DNA of 11,002 nt, taken from an uncultured Lentisphaeria bacterium (lineage in GTDB: Bacteria > Verrucomicrobiota > Lentisphaeria > Victivallales > Victivallaceae). Numbering within the stretch: position 1 is the stretch's first letter; each line of letters opens with the position of its first letter. The notes below the pieces were generated by a model. That model was not told the DNA's origin. It searched no databases and saw only the letters and a program-made list of their open reading frames with translations. Shown in pieces: positions 6,687-11,002 of the stretch. The position numbers and the translations under genes were made by a program. The stretch lies in the NCBI GenBank assembly GCA_903821255.1, contig CAIJKT010000090.1, forward strand, positions 1 through 11,002, written 5' to 3'.

Positions 6687-7140
6687 ACTGGGGACTGAAA
6701 TCTCCGGATATTACCTGGGCAAGCCGCTGCTGGTCACTGCGGTGTGCAACGGTGCGTTGCTTTTCGCGGCCGACCTGATCCGGAATATTACGCTGCCGAT
6801 GCAGTTTGACACCCTGGCGGTGGAATCCTATATAGGGGAGCTGTCCAGCGGCGAAATCCGCTTCCGTTCACAGCCCAAACTCGACCCGTCCGGCAAACAC
6901 CTGCTGCTGCTTGATGACATCATTGATACCGGGCTGACCATCAGTAAAGTCATTGAGTATTATCATAAATTCAAACCTCTGAGCATAAGAACCTGCGCGC
7001 TGTTGAATAAGCAGAGCAGAAGGCAGGGTATGGTTCAGGCTGACTGGGTGGGGTTTGACATTCCCGATAAATTTGTCGTTGGTTACGGTCTGGACTGCAA
7101 TGAGTTCCTGCGCAATATTCCCTATATCGGAACACTGTAG
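6625..7140 (+). CDS. hpt: Hypoxanthine phosphoribosyltransferase
   Basis: This purine-salvage enzyme makes IMP (and usually GMP) from hypoxanthine or guanine and PRPP. The 171-residue product has the type I PRTase fold: an N-terminal LIS...IQ.R..ELG segment (9-23), AVCNGALLFAADL (39-51) at the pyrophosphate loop where many homologues have LKG or LNG, SSGE (74-77) in the flexible loop, the PRPP signature DDIIDTG (97-103), and a conserved end WVGFDIPDKFVVGYGLD (141-157) closing with RNIPYIG. The family N-terminus is encoded before the stop of the upstream lipoprotein gene, supporting ATG 6625 and a 62-base out-of-frame overlap. AAGGAAG (6606-6612) is a somewhat distant ribosome site. No later in-frame ATG would keep the N-terminal homology. 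It is the last gene of the operon and ends 6 bases from the convergent transporter gene. Confidence 0.92.
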   Translation: MNPPNPKPLISRRRIQKRTAELGTEISGYYLGKPLLVTAVCNGALLFAADLIRNITLPMQFDTLAVESYIGELSSGEIRFRSQPKLDPSGKHLLLLDDIIDTGLTISKVIEYYHKFKPLSIRTCALLNKQSRRQGMVQADWVGFDIPDKFVVGYGLDCNEFLRNIPYIGTL

Positions 7141-7146
7141 CAATCT

Positions 7147-9486
7147 TCACTTTTTCTCATGCTTTTTATTTTCAAGCAGCGAACGGATCCCGTGCAGGGC
7201 GGTCAGGAAAACGAAACGGTTCGGTTCGCCGCCAGAATATTTAAGCTCAGTCCATAGATTTACCAGCAGCCATACGGCAACAGAGGCGTATTCATTTTTC
7301 AGTAGTTCCGGTTGTTTTACCTGGCCGCCGGGATTGAAAAACGTACTTAATCTGGCATCGATATGGACGTTTAAAAATTTCTGATCCGCGGGCAGCATCT
7401 TTAAAGAATTAAGCAGCACAGCCAGAATTTTTTCAAGACTTGCGGCATACCGGTAGTGGTCAAAATCCTCGAAGGAATGTTCCAGTAATTGCTTTTCATC
7501 ATCTGAAATATCGCCTGATTCTAGTTCGGCATGAATGAATTTCAACATCTCGTCAGTCGCTGAACCAGGCTGTTTTTCTTCTTCCTCAAAAATGCTGAAA
7601 GCTTTTTTCTTTTTCGCGGTAAGAGTATTGCCAAGCGCAATCAGGAGCTGCTTCTTCAATACCCAGTTGCTTTCCACTTCATAGGCACGATAGATTTTTC
7701 TGGTATGGTGAAACCCGGAAAGCTTGGCCAGCGCCTCCGCCGCCGCCGGCCAGATCGGCCGGAAACGGTCTATTGCAAGCAGGGCATCGAATTCGTGAAT
7801 GGCGGTTTTGTCGCCGATCATTCCCAGTGACGCAACACAGGTATGGGCCAGTGAAACATCTCTGCCGCGCATATATTTAGCCAGTACCGGCGATGCTTTC
7901 GCGGAATGCATCTGACCGAGCGCCTTAGCTGCCGCCGCCTGCAACCCCAGCTCCGGCATGTCCATGATTTTAATCAGTTCAGATTCAAGCTGCGGATCGG
8001 CACCGGCGCCTTTCCGGGCGATATTCCATACTGCGCTTTCACGTACCTGGCTGGATGGATTATACAAGTCGGACATCAGATCGGAGGCGATCAGATTGCC
8101 TTCCGCCTTTGACAGCGTTTCGACCCGGCTTTTTTCCTCCAGCGGGCAGGAAAGCATGTATGCATGATATACGGTACGGAACGGATTCAGCGAAAGCAGA
8201 TTTTTTACCACGTTGACGGCGGAAACGGAACCATCCTCTTTAAAATTAAGGAACAGCAGTACGCTGAGAAAGAAAGCCACCGCTACTATCAGCGACAGCA
8301 CATTAAAGGGGGAAAGCGAATGATTTTGAAGCAAACTAAGCGAACCGATCCAGTCATAAACAATACCGCTGAAAAAAGAACTGATGAAACTTACCAGGCC
8401 GATAACAGCAAAGAACACCGCAATCGAAAAACTCTGATTTTTCTTTTTCTCCACGGAAGTTATCAGCGAGAAAGTACAAGTTGCCAGACCGATGTTAACA
8501 AACCCGCCCACAATAAATGCAGGCAGCGCCAGCATCCAACTGGAACCCGGTATCAGGATCCCCCAGGCGACAAATTCAATTCCCTTGGTAAACGCGCAGA
8601 CAATGGCTATCGGTTTGCGTCCGTATTTTTTGCCGATGACGCGGAAAGCGTAAGTCGAAAAAAAGCCGACAGTACAGCTCAACGCGGTCAACAGTTGTAT
8701 TGTTGTCATGCTGAAATTAAGCATCTTTTGCAGATAGATAAAGATGAACGGCGCAATTATCCAGGCAGCCAGAGAATGTGAGCCGAAGAAATACAAAAGC
8801 TGACGGAAACGCTGATTACGCCAGGTGAGTCTGAATTTCAGCCATACCGTCTGGCGGTTGGGCCTGGCGGTAAGGTCGGGGTCCGGAGCTTTTGCCTGTG
8901 TGAACAGCGAGATGAAGCCGAAAACAGTGCCAAATGCATACATCAGCACATAGGTAAAGCGCTGGCCGCGTCCTAGCGCGTCAATCAGCAAGCCCATAGA
9001 CACTGAGCCAATGACCATTGATATCTGGGCGAGGCCGCTGCGGCGGTTCCAGAAATTGTTGCTTTCATTCTGAGGAACAAGATCGCCCATCCAGGCGAAC
9101 CAGACTGATGTTCCAAGCTGTGCTGCCATCTGGCCGACGGCAAAGATCGTGACCAGCATGAACACTGCCGCGGTATGACTGATTCCCGGCCAGACAATTA
9201 TCAGCAGCAGAGTCAGCACAAATGAAGAATAATAGGAGAATATCATCGTAAACCAGAAGCGTTTGCGGTTGAAATACCGTTGCTGGATGACCGCGCCCAC
9301 AATCTGGAACGGCAGAAACAATACCATCATGGAATTGACCAAACCGATCTGAAAGTTATCCAGATTTAATGCCAGCAGCAACCCGGCAAGCACCGGTCCG
9401 CCGGTCGCCGCAAAAAAGAATGACCACATAACGGCACTGAGGATTGACAAATTCAATCCGTGCCTGATAACCCTGTTCGAAAACAT
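7147..9486 (-). CDS. MFS transporter fused to a C-terminal HEAT-repeat domain
   Basis: The 779-residue protein has two parts. Residues 1-415 show about twelve hydrophobic spans typical of a major facilitator permease (examples about 150-170, 178-197, 228-252, 352-376, 395-414). An MFS motif-A-like loop lies in each half: QRYFNRKRF (69-77) and RVIGKKYGRKP (282-292). From about 416 the chain is hydrophilic and probably cytosolic. Residues about 478-621 form roughly five HEAT/PBS-lyase-type helical repeats, with recurring ESAVWNIA, AAAKALGQM, CVASLGMIG, AAEALAKL and LLIALGNTL helices. A charged linker (624-675) and a final helical segment follow. The substrate is unknown; the family's length is usually near 400, so about 360 residues are extra. 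On the minus strand AGGA sits 5 bases before the ATG. It converges on hpt with a 6-base gap and no visible terminator. Confidence 0.88.
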   Translation of the reverse strand: MFSNRVIRHGLNLSILSAVMWSFFFAATGGPVLAGLLLALNLDNFQIGLVNSMMVLFLPFQIVGAVIQQRYFNRKRFWFTMIFSYYSSFVLTLLLIIVWPGISHTAAVFMLVTIFAVGQMAAQLGTSVWFAWMGDLVPQNESNNFWNRRSGLAQISMVIGSVSMGLLIDALGRGQRFTYVLMYAFGTVFGFISLFTQAKAPDPDLTARPNRQTVWLKFRLTWRNQRFRQLLYFFGSHSLAAWIIAPFIFIYLQKMLNFSMTTIQLLTALSCTVGFFSTYAFRVIGKKYGRKPIAIVCAFTKGIEFVAWGILIPGSSWMLALPAFIVGGFVNIGLATCTFSLITSVEKKKNQSFSIAVFFAVIGLVSFISSFFSGIVYDWIGSLSLLQNHSLSPFNVLSLIVAVAFFLSVLLFLNFKEDGSVSAVNVVKNLLSLNPFRTVYHAYMLSCPLEEKSRVETLSKAEGNLIASDLMSDLYNPSSQVRESAVWNIARKGAGADPQLESELIKIMDMPELGLQAAAAKALGQMHSAKASPVLAKYMRGRDVSLAHTCVASLGMIGDKTAIHEFDALLAIDRFRPIWPAAAEALAKLSGFHHTRKIYRAYEVESNWVLKKQLLIALGNTLTAKKKKAFSIFEEEEKQPGSATDEMLKFIHAELESGDISDDEKQLLEHSFEDFDHYRYAASLEKILAVLLNSLKMLPADQKFLNVHIDARLSTFFNPGGQVKQPELLKNEYASVAVWLLVNLWTELKYSGGEPNRFVFLTALHGIRSLLENKKHEKK

Positions 9487-9664
9487 CTTATTCCTAATCT
9501 AACCGGCAACCCGGTCTGCTTATATTTTAGTTTTATAAAAACTCCATATAATATACACTCAAAATGTTTTTCCGGTACTATAAAATCATTATTTAATTAA
9601 AGAACAATTAAATGTTAACAGATGTTTAATCCATGAGACACATTCCGGATTAATATTCCGCATC

Positions 9665-9680
9665 GCCAATAGCTACTGGC
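9665..9680. repeat. 16-base near-palindrome, possible operator
   Basis: The sequence GCCAATAGCTACTGGC reads almost identically on both strands, with a single mismatched pair (positions 5 and 12). It lies between two divergent genes, where a repressor or activator site would be expected. No regulator gene is nearby, and chance cannot be excluded. Confidence 0.3.
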
Positions 9681-9709
9681 GCAACAATGAAAATGCTGGA
9701 CAAATGACA

Positions 9710-9728
9710 GGCACTCCTGCCGTTTTTT
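9710..9728 (+). terminator. Weak terminator- or attenuator-like hairpin
   Basis: A 4-bp stem GGCA/TGCC with a CTCC loop is followed, after one G, by six T residues. It lies 91 bases upstream of the Cys-rich gene rather than behind any plus-strand gene. If real, it would end a short leader or small RNA. The stem is short, so support is low. Confidence 0.25.
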
Positions 9729-9818
9729 AGCATCACGGCTGGTAAACATAATAAGTTGCTATATCTTAGAACAGTAGAGTTCGATAAACGATTCACCTGA
9801 AAAATGCGGAGGAATATT

Positions 9819-9971
9819 ATGGTTTTATGTCCAATTGCACTGGCAATCGGTTGTCTTAAATGCCCGATCTTCAAGACCTGTCCGGTTAAAAGCATCATCG
9901 GCGATTATAAAAAGCCGGGGATTGCCGATAAGACCGTAAAAATCGAGCCGAAAAAAGATAAAACCAAATAA
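9819..9971 (+). CDS. Small cysteine-rich protein, 50 residues, unknown function
   Basis: I do not recognise a family. The gene has an ideal ribosome site, GGAGG (9808-9812), 6 bases before the ATG. The 50-residue product begins MVLCPIALAIGCLKCPIF and ends in a Lys-rich tail. Four cysteines stand at 4, 12, 15 and 21 (C-x7-C-x2-C-x5-C), three of them followed by Pro. That compact pattern suggests metal or Fe-S binding, and the CP pairs recall ferredoxin-like sites, but this is inference. The first 27 residues are fairly hydrophobic without a typical signal peptide or membrane helix; residues 28-50 are charged. It is expressed divergently from the transporter, and a block of inverted repeats follows. 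The strong ribosome site and the ordered Cys pattern argue against a chance frame. Confidence 0.72.
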   Translation: MVLCPIALAIGCLKCPIFKTCPVKSIIGDYKKPGIADKTVKIEPKKDKTK

Positions 9972-9986
9972 TTTTCAATCAAAACA

Positions 9987-10003
9987 TCTGAAATCATTTC
10001 AGA
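9987..10003. repeat. Perfect inverted repeat 1
   Basis: TCTGAAA and TTTCAGA form a perfect 7-bp stem around a 3-base loop, 16 bases after the Cys-rich gene's stop. No T-tract follows on the plus strand, so it is not a classical terminator in that direction. On the minus strand only a weak TGTTTTG follows. It may stabilise the 3' end of the small transcript or bind a protein. Confidence 0.6.
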
Positions 10004-10032
10004 AAATAGCATAAAAATGAACTGTTCTTGTG

Positions 10033-10049
10033 GTATTACATTGTAATAC
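10033..10049. repeat. Perfect inverted repeat 2
   Basis: GTATTAC and GTAATAC form a perfect 7-bp stem with a 3-base ATT loop. It has the same geometry as the repeat at 9987-10003 but an unrelated sequence. No T-tract follows. It could be a protein-binding dyad or part of a structured RNA. Confidence 0.6.
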
Positions 10050-10062
10050 TCCGGTGAATAAA

Positions 10063-10080
10063 GCAAGTTATACTGCTTGC
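10063..10080. repeat. Inverted repeat 3
   Basis: GCAAG and CTTGC form a 5-bp stem around an 8-base loop, the third dyad in about 95 bases. It is weaker than the two before it and is worth noting mainly because of the clustering. Confidence 0.4.
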
Positions 10081-10123
10081 AATAAAATACTTATGATTTG
10101 TGGTGTCTTTATTTCAATATGAG

Positions 10124-10168
10124 AAAAAAAAGACTGTAAAAATATTCAAAAATTTTGATGAAAAAAAA
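10124..10168. promoter_or_regulatory. A-tracts and AT palindrome upstream of the GPP34 promoter
   Basis: Runs of A8 (10124-10131), A5 (10138-10142), A5 (10148-10152) and A8 (10161-10168) have centres about 10-14 bases apart, close to helical phasing. The last run ends 3 bases before the TTGACA box, the position of an UP element. A 13-base dyad, TCAAAA-A-TTTTGA (10146-10158), lies within the block. Curvature or polymerase alpha-subunit contact is inferred. Confidence 0.45.
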
Positions 10169-10171
10169 TAT

Positions 10172-10201
10172 TTGACAGGACTTTTTCTTTACAAGTAATG
10201 T
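10172..10201 (+). promoter_or_regulatory. Probable promoter of the GPP34-like gene
   Basis: A perfect -35 box TTGACA (10172-10177) is followed 18 bases later by TAATGT (10196-10201), a poor -10 match. Alternative -10 hexamers further on (TAGATT at 10204) are too distant. The exact -35, the preceding A-tracts and the lack of an upstream co-directional operon support an independent transcription start here. Confidence 0.5.
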
Positions 10202-10244
10202 GTTAGATTATTAGTCCCGTTAACTATAAAACAGGAGAGCGAAG

Positions 10245-10895
10245 ATGCTCAGTTTTGCAGAAGAAATTTATCTGCTTGCACTTGACGATGTTACCGGCAA
10301 AGTAGTCATAACATCCAAGGAAGTGGTGCTTAATTCCGTGCTTATAGGAGCGGTGCTGTCAGAGCTCTCGTTTATGGGCAGAATTGATAACGATGCTGAA
10401 AATCTTTATATTTTAAATACGGATGCCACGGATTCTCCGGTGCTCGACGAAGTGCTTGACGTGCTGAGAAAATCCGGGAAAACTGAGGTTTCGTTAAGCC
10501 GCTGCCTTCAGGTGCTGCTGCCGGAATCGAAGAATGTTGAGCAACTGGTACTGAAAGAATTAGTTGGCAAAGGCATTCTGAAACAGGTCAATGAGAAGGT
10601 GTGCTGGTTCTTCCCGAGCCGTCGCTATCCGATTATTGACAATGTGGAAATCACGGACGTGGAAAGACGGCTCCAGAATCTGGTACTGTCGAATGAAATA
10701 CCGGCCCCGCGTGATGCGGTGCTGGTAAGTCTGGTCAATGCCTGCGGGCTTTTTTCGGAAATTCTGTCACCGCGTGAGCTTCGCCGCTGCGAAGCCCGGA
10801 TCGAAGAGATTTCGAAATACGACATGGTGTGCCAGAAAATTAATGAGCTGATACGCCAGGTGCAGGATTTTTCCAATATTCCACCGTTTGTGTGA
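10245..10895 (+). CDS. GPP34 / GOLPH3-like family protein
   Basis: The 216-residue product matches the GPP34 (GOLPH3/Vps74) family along its length. It opens with LSFAEEIYLLALDD (2-15), followed by the helix SVLIGAVLSELSFMGRI (31-47), where GOLPH3 has LRGGILIELAMRGRI. It continues with the LVLKELVGKGIL segment (101-112), the FFPSRRYPIID strand (122-132) and the long helices near 136-148 and 157-170 (DAVLVSLVNACGLF). In eukaryotes the family binds PI4P and Golgi glycosyltransferases; bacterial members exist, but their role is unsettled, so no function is assigned. There is no signal peptide or transmembrane span, so a cytosolic or peripheral membrane location is likely. AGGAG (10233-10237) sits 7 bases before the ATG. 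The gene stands alone with its own promoter; no clear terminator follows. Confidence 0.85.
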   Translation: MLSFAEEIYLLALDDVTGKVVITSKEVVLNSVLIGAVLSELSFMGRIDNDAENLYILNTDATDSPVLDEVLDVLRKSGKTEVSLSRCLQVLLPESKNVEQLVLKELVGKGILKQVNEKVCWFFPSRRYPIIDNVEITDVERRLQNLVLSNEIPAPRDAVLVSLVNACGLFSEILSPRELRRCEARIEEISKYDMVCQKINELIRQVQDFSNIPPFV

Positions 10896-11002
10896 TGAAA
10901 AAAGATGACTGGACGTGTAATATTTAGTTATGAGTTTTTTTTGCCGGTGGCATTGTGTGCTTCTGTGTTGCGCGGATGTGATTTAGCCGTTACATCCATA
11001 GC
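10896..11002 (+). other. 3' edge of the window, no convincing gene
   Basis: The last 107 bases contain a T8 run (10934-10941) without a clear preceding stem. A frame open from ATG 10905 to the window edge (32 codons) has a hydrophobic stretch ending in LRGC that could pass for a lipobox, but it lacks a ribosome site. The sequence beyond the window is needed to judge it. Confidence 0.3.

Larger units (their letters stand above)
9487..9818. other. Divergent intergenic region
   Basis: This 332-base AT-rich spacer separates the minus-strand transporter from the plus-strand Cys-rich gene. It contains an ACCGG/CCGGT hairpin (9502-9515) in the transporter's leader. On the minus strand, TTGTTC (complement of 9602-9607) and TATAGT (complement of 9577-9582) stand 19 bases apart as a weak promoter candidate. 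ATTCCG is directly repeated at 9642-9647 and 9655-9660. GCCAATAGCTACTGGC (9665-9680) is a 16-base palindrome with one mismatched pair, and GGCA/TGCC followed by T6 (9710-9728) is terminator-like. I see no convincing protein gene. Confidence 0.5.

Noticed and set aside
7746..7762. Strong CCGGCC/GGCCGG hairpin with a 5-base loop
   Set aside because: It lies inside the HEAT-repeat coding region with no T-tract on either side and is explained by Ala/Pro/Arg codon composition.
8164..8781. 205-residue plus-strand frame antisense to the transporter
   Set aside because: The translation is highly polar and low in recognisable structure, while the opposite strand encodes membrane spans of the MFS protein.
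9607..9630. ATTAAA/TTTAAT inverted repeat in the divergent spacer
   Set aside because: In sequence this AT-rich, a 6-bp A/T-only dyad is expected by chance.
9650..9898. 82-residue minus-strand frame across the spacer and the Cys-rich gene
   Set aside because: It conflicts with the better-supported plus-strand gene, which has a perfect ribosome site, and its product shows no coherent pattern.
10905..11002. Open frame reaching the window edge with a lipobox-like LRGC
   Set aside because: There is no Shine-Dalgarno, only 32 codons are visible, and the signal-peptide likeness is poor, so a partial gene cannot be supported.

Overview
The window looks like chromosomal DNA from a Gram-negative bacterium. 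It carries two lipobox lipoproteins, a PqiC-type envelope auxiliary protein, clear AGGA/GGAGG ribosome binding sites and AT-rich spacers between genes of roughly balanced composition. The combination of archaeal-type sugar-phosphate mutases, an MFS transporter with a HEAT-repeat tail and a bacterial GOLPH3-like protein would fit a member of the PVC group, such as Lentisphaerota. That placement is an inference from gene style, not something the sequence proves. I see no rRNA, tRNA, CRISPR array, insertion sequence, prophage gene or replication origin.

Layout. (1) 3-350: a small zinc-ribbon protein with a very acidic, phenylalanine-periodic tail, closed by a textbook intrinsic terminator. (2) 522-3967, plus strand: a tight operon of two tandem phosphohexomutase paralogues overlapping by ATGA, followed after 12 bases by a HAD-IB phosphatase. 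The first mutase has lost the catalytic serine and two of three metal-binding aspartates and looks like a pseudoenzyme; the second is intact. (3) 4060-7140, plus strand: an operon behind a perfect TATAAT box, encoding RsmE (16S rRNA methyltransferase), a TPR/coiled-coil/LysM lipoprotein, an orphan PqiC-like lipoprotein and hypoxanthine phosphoribosyltransferase. The last start lies about 60 bases inside the preceding gene. (4) 7147-9486, minus strand, convergent: a 779-residue MFS transporter fused to a cytosolic HEAT-repeat domain. (5) 9819-9971, plus strand: an uncatalogued 50-residue cysteine-rich protein with a perfect GGAGG site, in a spacer divergent from the transporter. (6) 9972-10244: a non-coding spacer with three consecutive inverted repeats, then A-tracts and a TTGACA promoter element. 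(7) 10245-10895: a stand-alone GPP34/GOLPH3-family protein. The last 107 bases hold nothing convincing.

How they fit together. The mutase pair and phosphatase suggest hexose- or hexosamine-phosphate supply for the envelope, with the dead mutase copy a possible regulatory or structural partner. The two lipoproteins suggest envelope maintenance, co-transcribed with housekeeping RNA and purine-salvage genes. The most unusual items are the mutase pseudoenzyme pair, the small cysteine-rich gene, the GOLPH3-like gene with its elaborate upstream region, and the MFS-HEAT fusion.
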